Shown: positions 25,361-34,221, counted from the stretch's first letter. The stretch is 64,000 nucleotides of DNA from DASUPK01 sp963728875 (GCA_963728875.1 CAVSLJ010000006.1:1-64000); one strand, 5' to 3'. The notes: generated by a model from the letters alone, not told the origin. A program made the numbers and translations.

Positions 25361-26259
25361 GCCGTGGTCCGTGCGCGTGCACCGTCTGCAGCGCGGGCGT
25401 GCTGGGCCACCGCGTCGATGATCTGAGGCCAGACACCCCGCGGCAGATCGTGGCCCATTCCCTCGATCATCATCAGCCGCGCTCCCGGGATCGCCTTCGC
25501 CGTCGCCTTGCCTCCCGACGGCCTGATCATCTTGTCCACCGTTCCGTGGATGACGAGGGTCGGGGTGTTGATCCTGCCGAGCTTCTTCGTCCGGTCGCCC
25601 GAGGCGACGATCGCGCCAAGCTGACGGCCGCCCGCCCTGACGTCGAAGCCGCGATCGAAGGCGTGGCCGGCTCGCTCTCGGATGTACTGCTCGTCGCGCT
25701 CGAAGCCGGTTGATCCGACCAGGCCGAAGATCTCCGCCGACCGCTGGATGTAGCCGTCGCGATCGTGGGGAGGGGGGCGCAGCAGGTAGGGGTAGACCGA
25801 CGGTGCGGGCTGCCCGTGCCAGCGGCTGCCGGTCGACGACATGATCGAGGTCAGCGAGCGGACCGCCTCGGGATGCTCGGCGGCGAGCATCTGGCCGATC
25901 ATGCCGCCCATCGAGGCCCCCACGACGTGGGCGGGGACGATGTCCAGCTCGCGGAGCAGGGCCGCGGAGTCCTCGGCCATGTCGGAGAGCGTGTACTGCT
26001 CGGGGTTGACCCGGCGGCGCAGCATCTGGCCCAGCGTGGGCGGGGAGAAGTCGAAATGCGTCGAGCGGCCGATGTCGCGGTTGTCGAACCGCACGACGTA
26101 GAAGCCCCGCTCCGCGAGCGCCTCGCAGAAGTCCTCGTTCCAGGCGATCATCTGGGTCGCCAGGCCCATGATCAGGAGAATCGGGGAGTCGTCCGGGTCG
26201 CCGAACGCCTCGTAGCAGAGCGTCACGCCCCGGCCGACGTCGCAGAACTCCTCGGTCAT
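25357..26259 (-). CDS. Alpha/beta hydrolase
   Basis: 300 residues resembling RdmC/aclacinomycin-methylesterase-like and EstA-type hydrolases. LLIMGLATQMIAWNEDF is the oxyanion region, VVRFDNRDIGRST a family-typical strand-loop, VGASMGGMIGQML the nucleophile elbow (Ser), VIHGTVDKMIRPSGG the acid and IEGMGHDLPRGVW the catalytic His. No signal peptide. Function beyond ester hydrolysis is unknown. The 115-base gap to the divergent NlpC/P60 gene holds the promoters. Confidence 0.88.
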   Translation of the reverse strand: MTEEFCDVGRGVTLCYEAFGDPDDSPILLIMGLATQMIAWNEDFCEALAERGFYVVRFDNRDIGRSTHFDFSPPTLGQMLRRRVNPEQYTLSDMAEDSAALLRELDIVPAHVVGASMGGMIGQMLAAEHPEAVRSLTSIMSSTGSRWHGQPAPSVYPYLLRPPPHDRDGYIQRSAEIFGLVGSTGFERDEQYIRERAGHAFDRGFDVRAGGRQLGAIVASGDRTKKLGRINTPTLVIHGTVDKMIRPSGGKATAKAIPGARLMMIEGMGHDLPRGVWPQIIDAVAQHARAADGARARTTA

Positions 26260-26374
26260 TCGTCGATCGTAGACGCAACGGATCTTGCAGCCGTGTTAGC
26301 AACTGCTGACAATTCGGGGGCGAAGGTCTAGCCTGGCGACTGCCGGGAGACGACTCGTCGCCTCTGGGTTGCCG

Positions 26375-27571
26375 ATGCCGACGACCATGCCTCAAAGACG
26401 CCCACGCACCACGCGCCGCGGCCGCGTCGCGGTGGTCTCGCTGATGGTGTTCTGCACGCTGGTGATCGGAGCGACGATCGGCCAGAGCGCGCTCGGCGAT
26501 CCGGCCTCCAAGATCGCCCAGAAGCAGGACGAGCTCAGCCGGATCCAGTCCACCTCGGGTTCGCTCGAGAGCCAGATCGACAGCATGAACGCGCGCGTCG
26601 ACCAGCTGATCGGGGCGGAGTCGCACCTGCGCCAGGCGCAGGCGGCGGCCCAGGCCCAGCTCGATCAGAAGCAGGCCGAGCTCGACAAGGCGACGGCCGA
26701 GCTCAACGCGGAGAAGGCGGAGCTCCGCAGGATCCGAGCCAAGCTGCAGGACGCGGTCGGGGCCCTCGAGCAGCTGCTCGTCGAGATGTACAAGTCGAAC
26801 GACCCGGACGTCACCGCGGTGATCATGCGCTCGGCGAACTGGTCGGATCTGCTCACCCGCACCGAGTACATCGATCACATCCAGCAGTACGACAACGAGG
26901 TCGTCTCCCGGGTCCGTGGCCTTCGTGATCAGATCACCGCCCTGGTCAACCAGCTGCAGGCGACGCACGACCGGATCCTGGCGGCGCGCGACGCGGTCGC
27001 CGCCAAGGAGCGGCAGATCGAGAGCCAGCATGCGCAGATCCAGCAGCAGCAGTCAGAGCTGGTCGCCGCCCGCAACGCCCGCGAGAGCGTCCTCAACGCG
27101 CTGCTCGCCAAGGAACGGCAGATCCAGACCGACCTCTCCAACATCCCGGCACCGGCCGGGCACGCGACGCTGGACTCGAGCGGGGACGCGATCCCACCCT
27201 CCAACGCTCCGCTGGCGGTGCGCGCCGTGATCGAGGCCGCGAACCAGATCGACGACCTCCCGTACATATGGGGAGGCGGCCACGGCTCGTTCACCTCGAG
27301 CGGCTACGACTGCTCGGGCTCGGTCAGCTTCGCGCTCCACGGCGGGGGCTTCCTCTCCAGCCCGCTCGACTCGACGGGCCTCGAGGTCTGGGGCGAGCCC
27401 GGTGGCGGCAGCTGGATCACGGTCTTCGCCAACAGCGGCCACGCCTGGGCGTACATCGCCGGGCTGCGCTGGGACACCGGCGGGCCCGGGGGAGGCAGCG
27501 GTCCCCGCTGGTCGACCGTGATGCGCGACGACGCGTCGAGCTTCGTCGCGCGGCATCCCGCTGGGTACTAG
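26375..27571 (+). CDS. Exported NlpC/P60 peptidoglycan endopeptidase with coiled coil
   Basis: 398 residues. Signal-anchor (VAVVSLMVFCTLVIGATIGQSAL), then about 230 residues of heptad-rich coiled coil (QKQDELSRIQSTSGSLESQI, AQLDQKQAELDKATAELNAE). The C-terminal NlpC/P60-like domain has YIWGGGHGSFTSSGYDCSGSVSFAL with catalytic Cys in DCSGS, and His in NSGHAWAYIAG. This is the RipA/RipC-like layout for cell separation or wall remodelling. TTG 26369 and ATG 26387 are alternative starts. The 5' leader has GGCGAC/GTCGCC pairing, discussed in findings. Confidence 0.86.
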   Translation: MPTTMPQRRPRTTRRGRVAVVSLMVFCTLVIGATIGQSALGDPASKIAQKQDELSRIQSTSGSLESQIDSMNARVDQLIGAESHLRQAQAAAQAQLDQKQAELDKATAELNAEKAELRRIRAKLQDAVGALEQLLVEMYKSNDPDVTAVIMRSANWSDLLTRTEYIDHIQQYDNEVVSRVRGLRDQITALVNQLQATHDRILAARDAVAAKERQIESQHAQIQQQQSELVAARNARESVLNALLAKERQIQTDLSNIPAPAGHATLDSSGDAIPPSNAPLAVRAVIEAANQIDDLPYIWGGGHGSFTSSGYDCSGSVSFALHGGGFLSSPLDSTGLEVWGEPGGGSWITVFANSGHAWAYIAGLRWDTGGPGGGSGPRWSTVMRDDASSFVARHPAGY

Positions 27572-27574
27572 CCG

Positions 27575-27988
27575 CTAGGCGAGAGCCTTCGGCCGCGAGG
27601 AGACCATGCGCTCCTCGAAGGTGAAGCCGGCCTCGAGCGATCGCCGGAGCGGACAGCTCTCAGCGACCCGCTCGAGCCTCCGGACCTGTTCCTCCGACAG
27701 CCTGGCGGGGAGGTGGACCTCGATCTCGAACCGCCGCGGCTCGGACTCGGGGTCGTACTCGACCTCGACCCTCGCGTCGCCGACCTCCCAGGCATGGCGC
27801 TCCGCGTAGAGGGCGATCATCGTCGCGATGCACGAGGCGAGAGCGGCGGGGAGGAGCTCGTGAGGCGCCGGCCCCTCGTCGGTGCCGCCGAGCTTCAGCG
27901 GCTCGTCGGTGACGATCGTGTGCCGGCCGTTGACGTCGACGCGGTGGCGAAGCTTGCCGACGCGCTCTGTTGTCGCTGTCATCGTCAT
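27575..27988 (-). CDS. OsmC/Ohr-family peroxiredoxin-like protein
   Basis: 137 residues. Two catalytic cysteines of OsmC enzymes are present: PAALASCIATMIALYAERH (first) and ESCPLRRSLEAG (second). The fold is KLRHRVDVNGRHTIVTDEP then GTDEGPAPHELLPAAL. OsmC/Ohr proteins reduce organic hydroperoxides using thiols. A perfect 7-bp inverted repeat begins two bases beyond its start codon, and it is divergent from an ArsR regulator, which suggests control by that regulator. Confidence 0.9.
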   Translation of the reverse strand: MTMTATTERVGKLRHRVDVNGRHTIVTDEPLKLGGTDEGPAPHELLPAALASCIATMIALYAERHAWEVGDARVEVEYDPESEPRRFEIEVHLPARLSEEQVRRLERVAESCPLRRSLEAGFTFEERMVSSRPKALA

Positions 27989-27989
27989 G

Positions 27990-28033
27990 GTGTGATCACA
28001 ATCACACTAGCACACAACGGTGTACTTGTGCTA
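27990..28033. promoter_or_regulatory. Two inverted repeats in the OsmC/ArsR divergent promoter
   Basis: GTGTGAT-CACA-ATCACAC (27990-28007) and TAGCACA-N12-TGTGCTA (28008-28033) sit back to back in the 57-base gap between the OsmC and ArsR starts. They look like dimeric repressor sites and may be the ArsR operators. Confidence 0.65.
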
Positions 28034-28045
28034 CTCTGTCCGATC

Positions 28046-28396
28046 ATGACGACGAAGATCGAGCTCCCACACCCGCTGCCCACACCGCTCGTCGAACGGA
28101 TCGCCGAGCGCTTTCGCGTTCTTGGAGAGCCGATGCGCATCCGGCTGCTGGAGGCCATGCGCGAGGGCGAGAAGAGCGTCAAGGAGCTGCAGGAGCTCAC
28201 CGGCGCCTCGCAGCAGAACGTTTCCCAACATCTCGGCGTTCTGCTCCGCGCCCGGATCGTCGAGCGTCGCAAGGAGCGCAACTTCTCCCTGTACTCGATC
28301 GCCGACCCGGTCGTCTGGTCGCTCTGTGACGACGTCTGCGACGGCCTCCGCGATGAGATCGAGCGGCTCGACAGCCTGCTGGAAGGGAGCGCATAG
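28046..28396 (+). CDS. ArsR-family winged-helix regulator
   Basis: 116 residues. Winged helix: ERFRVLGEPMRIRLLEAM, recognition helix region TGASQQNVSQHLGVLLRAR, wing RRKERNFSLYSI. Near the C-terminus CDDVCDGLRDEIERLDSL puts Cys94 and Cys98 on the dimerisation helix, where metal- or thiol-sensing ArsR proteins keep ligands; no His-rich or N-terminal Cys site is present. It is the first gene of an operon with DUF2892 and MMPL genes. Persulfide or redox sensing is suggested by the DUF2892/OsmC context, but the inducer is not known. Confidence 0.88.
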   Translation: MTTKIELPHPLPTPLVERIAERFRVLGEPMRIRLLEAMREGEKSVKELQELTGASQQNVSQHLGVLLRARIVERRKERNFSLYSIADPVVWSLCDDVCDGLRDEIERLDSLLEGSA

Positions 28397-28624
28397 ATGT
28401 CTCGCTCCCAGTGGCCGCTCGAGCGGGTCCTCTTCGCGCTGGCCGGCACGGTCATCCTGATCAGCACCGCGCTGACCGCGCTGGTTTCAGCCTGGTTCCT
28501 CGTGCTGACCGCATTCGTCGGCGTCAACCTGTGGCTCTACGTCCTGGTGGGCGCGTGCCCAGCCTCGTATGTGTTGAGGCGTGCGCTGCACCTCAACTCG
28601 GTTGTCTATCCGGAGACCCGGTGA
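28397..28624 (+). CDS. DUF2892 (YgaP-like) small membrane protein
   Basis: 75 residues, start immediately after the ArsR stop. One to two membrane spans: VLFALAGTVILISTALTALV and LVLTAFVGVNLWLYVLVGACP. The GVNLWLY..GACP pattern is the DUF2892 signature found in YgaP, where it anchors a rhodanese. The stop overlaps the GTG of the MMPL gene (GTGA). YgaP-like proteins are linked to sulfide/persulfide metabolism. Confidence 0.86.
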   Translation: MSRSQWPLERVLFALAGTVILISTALTALVSAWFLVLTAFVGVNLWLYVLVGACPASYVLRRALHLNSVVYPETR

Positions 28625-30747
28625 CCGACGTCGGTCCGATCGGGAGGCTGGGGCGCTACACCGCGACCCACTTCCGGGTGGTGGTGATCGGCTGGGCCGT
28701 GATCGCACTCGGCCTCGGCTTTCTGGCGCCGCGGGTCGAGAAGGCCCTTTCGGGCGCCGGCTGGGAGGCGAGCGGCTCCGAGTCGGTACAGGCCCGCCAG
28801 CTGATCGACCGCAACTTCCAGGGGCTCTCCAGCTACGGCCTGATGGTCGTCGTTCACTCCGCGAACTCCGTCCACGGGGATCCGAACTTCAACGCGACCG
28901 TCGCGGCGGCCGAGCGGAAGCTGCGCTCGGACTCCGCGGTTCGAACCGTGGTCGGTCCGCAACCGGGCGTCTCGATCTCGCCCGACGGCCATACCGCCAT
29001 CGTGCAGGCCGGCGCCGCCAAGGATGCGAACGCGATGGTGGCCGCCGCCGAGGATCTCAAGGGGCCTCTGGCGTCGCTGGGCCAGAACGGGATGCAGGTC
29101 CACCTGACCGGCGCGTCCGGAATGTGGTCTGACTTCAACGCCGCCAACAAGAGCGCGATGCTGCGCTCGGAGGTGATCTCCTGGCCCGTGACCCTGGCGA
29201 TCATGCTGGTCGCCTTCGGCTCGCTGGTCGCCGCCGGCCTGCCGCTGATGCTGACCATGGTCGGCCTCGTCGCCGCTGCCGGCTCCCTCTACCTCGGCGC
29301 CCAGATCCTGCCGATCTCGATCTGGGCCATGAACTTCGCGCTGATGTTCGCCCTCGCGCTCGGCATCGACTACGCGCTGTTCGTCGTCTATCGCTTCCGC
29401 GGCGCATTCTTCGGGTCCGGGCTGCCGCCCGAGGAAGCGGTTGCCCAGACCATGGACACGGCCGGCAAGGCGGTGGTCTTCTCGGCCGTGACGGTCCTGA
29501 TCTCCCTGAGCGCGGTGATGCTGGTCCCGAGCCCGGCCTTCCGCTCGGTCAGCGTCGGGATCATGCTGGCCGTCGTCTTCGTGCTCGCCGCGACGCTGAC
29601 TCTGCTGCCGGCGGTGCTCGCAAAGCTGGGGCCTCGAGTGGACAAGCTCTCGCTGCCGTGGGCCCACTCCGGCGAGCATCGCTCGCCGCGCTTCGCGGCC
29701 TGGGGCGAGCGGCTCTGGCGCCACCCTCTTCGCTATGGCGTCCCCGCCCTGATTGCCCTGGTGCTCCTCACCCTCCCGGTGTTGGCGCTCGACACGGCGA
29801 TGCCCTCGATCAAGGTCGTTCCGCCCGGGGACTCCTCGCGGGTCGGCTACGGCCAGGTGCAGGAGGCGTTCGGTCCGGGCGCGACGGGGCCGCTGCAGCT
29901 CGTCGCGCCGGCATCCGAAGCCGGAACGGCCACCGCGGTCGCGCAACGCGATCCCGGCATCGCCCAGGTGCTCCCGGCGCAGCGGTCGGGCGATCTCGCC
30001 CTGATCTACGCGATCCCGAAGCAGGATCCCTCGAGCTCGGCGGTGAGCGCGACGATCGACCGAATTCGCACCGAGCTCCCCGCGGGGACGATGGTCGGTG
30101 GTGCGGTCGCCGAGAACCATGACCTGGCGGCCGCGCTCACGGGGAAGACGCCGCTCGTGATCGCCGTCGTGCTGGCCCTCGGTTTCGTCCTACTGCTGGT
30201 CGCGCTGCAGGCCCCCCTGATCGCGGCGGCCGGGGTGGTCACCAACCTGCTCGCCACCGGAGCCGCCTTCGGCGTGGCCAAGTGGATCTTCCAGGACGGT
30301 GCCCTCCACTCGCTGCTCGGCTTCGAGCCGCAGGGATTCCTCGACGCCTGGGGACCGGTCTTCTTCTTCGCGATGATCTTCGCGATCTCGATGGACTACA
30401 CCGTGTTCCTGCTCTCCTCGGCGAAGGAGCACTGGGACCGGACCCACGACGCCAAGGAGGCGATGGTCGGCGGCCTCGCCCACTCGGGGCGGGTGATCTT
30501 CGCCGCCGGCGCGGTGATGGTGGCGGTTTTCTTCACCTTCGCGCTGTCGGGTCCGCTGCCACCCAAGGAGATGGGACTGATCCTCGGGATTGCGGTCCTG
30601 CTCGACGCGATGCTGATCCGGCTGCTGCTCATGCCGGTGCTGCTGCGGCTGCTCGGGCGCTGGGCGTGGTACCTGCCGACCTGGGCGGACCGGGTGCTCC
30701 CGGACGTTCGCTTTGGCCACGGGGAGGAAGCCCCGAGCCGAGCCTAG
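28621..30747 (+). CDS. MMPL/RND-family transporter
   Basis: 708 residues starting at GTG 28621, coupled to the DUF2892 stop. Twelve predicted membrane spans in two halves, each with a periplasmic-side loop. Diagnostic motifs are ALGIDYALFVVYR in the first half and ISMDYTVFLLSSAKEHW in the second, the GxDYxxF/GMDYxxFL proton-relay segments of MMPL proteins. Such proteins export lipids, siderophores or hydrophobic compounds. In this operon (ArsR-DUF2892-MMPL) its cargo is unknown. Its stop directly abuts the convergent gene at 30748. Confidence 0.88.
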   Translation: MTDVGPIGRLGRYTATHFRVVVIGWAVIALGLGFLAPRVEKALSGAGWEASGSESVQARQLIDRNFQGLSSYGLMVVVHSANSVHGDPNFNATVAAAERKLRSDSAVRTVVGPQPGVSISPDGHTAIVQAGAAKDANAMVAAAEDLKGPLASLGQNGMQVHLTGASGMWSDFNAANKSAMLRSEVISWPVTLAIMLVAFGSLVAAGLPLMLTMVGLVAAAGSLYLGAQILPISIWAMNFALMFALALGIDYALFVVYRFRGAFFGSGLPPEEAVAQTMDTAGKAVVFSAVTVLISLSAVMLVPSPAFRSVSVGIMLAVVFVLAATLTLLPAVLAKLGPRVDKLSLPWAHSGEHRSPRFAAWGERLWRHPLRYGVPALIALVLLTLPVLALDTAMPSIKVVPPGDSSRVGYGQVQEAFGPGATGPLQLVAPASEAGTATAVAQRDPGIAQVLPAQRSGDLALIYAIPKQDPSSSAVSATIDRIRTELPAGTMVGGAVAENHDLAAALTGKTPLVIAVVLALGFVLLLVALQAPLIAAAGVVTNLLATGAAFGVAKWIFQDGALHSLLGFEPQGFLDAWGPVFFFAMIFAISMDYTVFLLSSAKEHWDRTHDAKEAMVGGLAHSGRVIFAAGAVMVAVFFTFALSGPLPPKEMGLILGIAVLLDAMLIRLLLMPVLLRLLGRWAWYLPTWADRVLPDVRFGHGEEAPSRA

Positions 30748-31968
30748 TCAGGCTCTCGCCGGCAGGCAGTAGCCGTAAGCCGTCAGCTGCGGGGCCGCGC
30801 CGAAGAACCCGTAGGCATGCGCGGTCCAGGTGCCGTTCGCGTTGAACTCGGCGCCGTCGAACAGCGCACTGGTTGAGCCGTTGGTGCTGAACCCGCCGGC
30901 GATCAGCCTCTTGCCGGCCGGGCAGGCGGGGGTGGTCGTCGACGCCGAGCCGTTGGCCGCGACGGGAGCGGGGGAGGAGGCGACCTCGGTGATGATCGTC
31001 TTCTTCATCCGCGCGCAGTAAGCGATCGAGGTGAGCTCGCCGGATCCCGTCCCGTAGGCATGCCCGCTGACCACCCAGGCGTTCGTGCCGACCGCGTGAG
31101 ACTCGGTCACGTAGTCGCCGCCGTCGCTGCGGAAGTCGGTGCGCTGGAAGCCGCCGGAGACCAGGGACTGGCCCTTCGGGCAGCGCGCGGTCACTGTCTT
31201 GGTCTCGCCGGGCCGCAGGTAGACGGTCCGGTGTGGAGTGGGGGTGGCGGGAATCACGCCGAACCCGCACATCGCCTGCACCGTGACGTTGCGCGGCGTG
31301 GTGCCGGCCCGGCTGGGATCGAGAAATACGACGCTGATGTGCCACCCTCGCTGGGCCCCCAGCCTCTCGTAGGAGTGGGGATAGATCCCCTCGCCGTCGC
31401 TGTCCGTCGCCGGGCTGCTCGTCATCCCGCCGCCCATCGGGAACCTGCCGCCGGGGCAGATGGTCTGCAGGCGGGGGGCCGTGTCCGGCTTCGTGACCTG
31501 GAAGGACTTCGTGGCGAGGGTCAGGTTGGTGAGCCGCTTGGCGAGGCCCGGCGTCGCCGCGCCCTTGTGGCCCTGGAGACGGACGGTTCCCTGCTTCGAG
31601 TCGAGCACGTAGATCCCGCCGACCGCCCGCAGCGCCATCCGCAGGTGCTCGCAGGTGGTGCCCTTCACGACCACGTAGACCTCGTTGGTGTTGGAGAGGC
31701 GCTTGGTGTTCGGCGCGACACCCACCTTGCGGTGGCTGGACTCGTGGATCGCCCGCGCGAGCTGCTTCGGCGCCGGATAGCAGCCCTCCGGGTTGAAGCG
31801 GCGTTCGAAGAGGGCGACCTTGTAGGCGGCCTCGAGCCGCTTGGTGGCGATGTTGAAGCCCGCGGTGATGCCGAACGCACTCGGCGCGGCGACGAGCAGG
31901 CCGGCGAGCACGGCGATCAGGGTGGTGATGAGGGCGATTCGCTTCACGGGTCGCTGAGAACAGGTCAC
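30748..31968 (-). CDS. Secreted protein with three Cys-Pro/GGF repeats
   Basis: 406 residues with an N-terminal signal peptide (VKRIALITTLIAVLAGLLVAA); GTG 31968 starts the frame and GTG 31947 is an equally good start. Three internal modules of about 80-100 residues share a head motif: ICPGGRFPMGGGM, CPKGQSLVSGGFQ, CPAGKRLIAGGFS, each followed by a W or hydrophobic strand, (W.v..ayg) and a closing Cys (MCGFG, YCARM, YCLPA). The pattern suggests a disulfide-stabilised beta repeat on the cell surface. Not recognised as an enzyme. Confidence 0.72.
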   Translation of the reverse strand: MTCSQRPVKRIALITTLIAVLAGLLVAAPSAFGITAGFNIATKRLEAAYKVALFERRFNPEGCYPAPKQLARAIHESSHRKVGVAPNTKRLSNTNEVYVVVKGTTCEHLRMALRAVGGIYVLDSKQGTVRLQGHKGAATPGLAKRLTNLTLATKSFQVTKPDTAPRLQTICPGGRFPMGGGMTSSPATDSDGEGIYPHSYERLGAQRGWHISVVFLDPSRAGTTPRNVTVQAMCGFGVIPATPTPHRTVYLRPGETKTVTARCPKGQSLVSGGFQRTDFRSDGGDYVTESHAVGTNAWVVSGHAYGTGSGELTSIAYCARMKKTIITEVASSPAPVAANGSASTTTPACPAGKRLIAGGFSTNGSTSALFDGAEFNANGTWTAHAYGFFGAAPQLTAYGYCLPARA

Positions 31969-32017
31969 CTGCCGGGAAGTTGCGCATATTCGCAGGCGGC
32001 CACCTGACGAAGCCAGG

Positions 32018-33397
32018 CTAGTTGCCGCTCTCGACGGGGCGGCCGTTCCGCTTCCAGGTCCCGACGCCCCCGTCGGCGACGTGCAGAACCCGCTCGAAGC
32101 CCTCGCGCTGAAGGATCGAGGCGGCCAGGCCGCTGCGCTTGCCGCCGCTGCAGATCGCGGCGATCGCGCGGTCGCGGGGCAGCTCGCCCTGGCGCTCCGG
32201 CAGCTCCCCGTACGGGAGGTGGACCGAGCCGGGGATGTGCCCCTCGGCGAACTCGTCGTCGTCGCGGACGTCGAGGATCAGCATGTCGTCCCTCTCCAGG
32301 CGCCCGGCGAGCTCCTCGGGGTCGATCTGCTCGATCCGGCCCACGCCCCGGCCCTCCGAGCGCCAGGAGGTCATCCCGCCCTCGAGATAGCCGCGGACGC
32401 TGAGGCCCACGGAGGCGAGCAGCTCGGCGGCCTCCATCTCGTATCCGTCGGGCGCGGCGATCACGATCAGCTCGACGTCGGGCGACACGACCTTGGCCAC
32501 CTTGGTGGCGAAGCCGGTCTCGTAGGCGGAGGCGCTGATCGCGCCGGGGACGTGGGCCTCGTCGAACTGCTCGTTGGTGCGAGCGTCGACCAGCAGCGCC
32601 CCCTCTGCGATGCCGACCTCCACGGCCCGCGGCGCCAGGGGGATCGGCGTTCCCATCTCCTCGACCAGCGGCCCGCGGTTGAGGGCGACGATGCGCTCGA
32701 TGTTCGGGGGCGGCGCGCCGAGCGTCGCCACGGCGTCGTCGACGAACTCCGCCTCGGTTCGGAAGCGCAGGGCGCGGTTGTGCTCGCGCTCGAAGCCGAT
32801 GGTCGACGTCGACTTCAGGTCGATCCCGGCGCTTCCGCAGGCCGAGCCGCCGAGGTGCCCGGGCCACACCTCGACGTCGTCCGGCAGGGTCAGCAGGCGC
32901 TCGTGCAGGGAGCGGTAGATGCCTGCGGCTCCCTCGCGCTTCTCAATCGCGAGGTCGGGGCGCGCCACGTCGCCGACGAAGAGCGAGTCGCCGGTCAACA
33001 CCGCCCAGGGATCGCCCCCGCGACCCGCGTCGCGGAGCAGGAAGGAGGTGTGCTCGGGCCGGTGTCCCGGCGTGTGGAGTGCCTCGATCTCGACGTCGCC
33101 GAGGCTGAGCTTCCAGCCGTCGGTGAAGGCCTCGTGCGGGTACTCGGCTTCGGCGAGCTCGTGGACGTGGATCGTCGCCCCCGTCGCGCGGGCCAGCCGG
33201 CCGTGGCCCGAGAGATGGTCCGCGTGGTTGTGCGTCTCCAGGACGTGCTCGATCCGGACGCCGTGCAGGCGGCTCAGCCGCAGGTATGGCTCGATCGCCC
33301 ACTGCGGGTCGACCACCGCGGCGACGCCGGTCCCGGTGTCGCCGACCAGGTAGGACGCGCAGCTCAGGTCCTCGTGCAGGATCTGCCGGAACAGCAT
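32018..33397 (-). CDS. Persulfide dioxygenase-like MBL protein fused to two rhodanese domains
   Basis: 459 residues. The N-terminal metallo-beta-lactamase fold has THNHADHLSGHGRL (HxHxDH), LHTPGHRPEHTSFLL and LTGDSLFVGDVARPDL, matching ETHE1-type glutathione/thiol persulfide dioxygenases. Two C-terminal rhodanese-like domains follow: the first (about 260-355) has no active-site Cys (VIAAPDGYE), the second has AICSGGKRSGLA with catalytic Cys. The protein would oxidise persulfide to sulfite while handling sulfane sulfur. The layout matches known MBL-rhodanese fusions. Confidence 0.9.
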   Translation of the reverse strand: MLFRQILHEDLSCASYLVGDTGTGVAAVVDPQWAIEPYLRLSRLHGVRIEHVLETHNHADHLSGHGRLARATGATIHVHELAEAEYPHEAFTDGWKLSLGDVEIEALHTPGHRPEHTSFLLRDAGRGGDPWAVLTGDSLFVGDVARPDLAIEKREGAAGIYRSLHERLLTLPDDVEVWPGHLGGSACGSAGIDLKSTSTIGFEREHNRALRFRTEAEFVDDAVATLGAPPPNIERIVALNRGPLVEEMGTPIPLAPRAVEVGIAEGALLVDARTNEQFDEAHVPGAISASAYETGFATKVAKVVSPDVELIVIAAPDGYEMEAAELLASVGLSVRGYLEGGMTSWRSEGRGVGRIEQIDPEELAGRLERDDMLILDVRDDDEFAEGHIPGSVHLPYGELPERQGELPRDRAIAAICSGGKRSGLAASILQREGFERVLHVADGGVGTWKRNGRPVESGN

Positions 33398-33416
33398 CCC
33401 GTCAGCTTAGGCTCGG

Positions 33417-34211
33417 CTACGTCCCGGTGAACTTCGGCGCGCGCTTCTCGACGAAGGCCATTACGCCCTCGATGAAGTCCTTGCTCTCGCCCTGTCCCTT
33501 CTGGGCGTCCGCCTCGGCATCGAGCTGGCCGGCGAGGTCGGCGTAGAGGCGCCGGTTGAGCAGGCGTTTCGCGCCCGCGTACGAGCGGGTCGGGCCGTTG
33601 GCGAGCCGCTCGAGCAGCGTGCCGGCCTCGCTCTCGAGCTCCCCGTCGGGCACGACGCGGTTGATCAGCCCCCAATCGAGGGCCTGCTCCGCCGGGACGC
33701 GCTCGCCGAGCATCGCCATCTCCGCGGCACGGGCGTAGCCCACCCGCGCCGGGATGAACGCGGTAGACCCACCGTCGGGGACCAGGCCGATGTTGACGAA
33801 GGCGAGCAGGAAGTAGGCGGACTCGGCCGCCACGATCAGGTCGGCGGCGAGGGCAAGCGAGCAGCCGATGCCCACCGCGGGCCCGTTGACGGCGGACACC
33901 ACCGGCTTCGGCATCTCGCGCAGCGCCGTGATGACCGGGTGATAGATCTCCTTGAGGCGAGCGCTGAGGTCGGGAAGGCCACCGTCGTCAGCGCCGCGCT
34001 GCTCCTTCAGGTCGGCGCCGGAGGAGAAGCCGCGGCCGGCGCCGGTGATCAGCACGGCGCGGATCGCATCGTCGTCGGCGACGGTCGTGACCGCGTCATT
34101 CAGGTCCTTGCCGAACTGCTCGTTCCAGGCATTGAGCGCGTCGGGGCGGTTGAGCAGGATGCGGGCGGCCGGCCCGTCGCTGGTCAGGTCGATGGTCTCG
34201 TGGGAGGCCAC
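33417..34211 (-). CDS. Enoyl-CoA hydratase/isomerase family protein
   Basis: 264 residues of the crotonase superfamily. ILLNRPDALNAWNEQF, GAGRGFSSGADLKEQ (first oxyanion-hole NH) and VSAVNGPAVGIGCSLALAADLIVA (second) are typical. The catalytic Glu positions of mitochondrial ECH are replaced here by variants (SSGADL, VPDGGSTAF), as in PaaG-like hydratase-isomerases. Acts on acyl-CoA in fatty acid or aromatic degradation. Divergent from the esterase-monooxygenase fusion with only 24 bases between starts. Confidence 0.87.
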   Translation of the reverse strand: MASHETIDLTSDGPAARILLNRPDALNAWNEQFGKDLNDAVTTVADDDAIRAVLITGAGRGFSSGADLKEQRGADDGGLPDLSARLKEIYHPVITALREMPKPVVSAVNGPAVGIGCSLALAADLIVAAESAYFLLAFVNIGLVPDGGSTAFIPARVGYARAAEMAMLGERVPAEQALDWGLINRVVPDGELESEAGTLLERLANGPTRSYAGAKRLLNRRLYADLAGQLDAEADAQKGQGESKDFIEGVMAFVEKRAPKFTGT

Positions 34212-34221
34212 GCCGGAACCC

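Noticed and set aside
28606..30120. 504-residue minus-strand ORF inside the MMPL gene
   Set aside because: Low-complexity Arg/Gly/His-rich antisense frame; the plus strand encodes a clear transporter.
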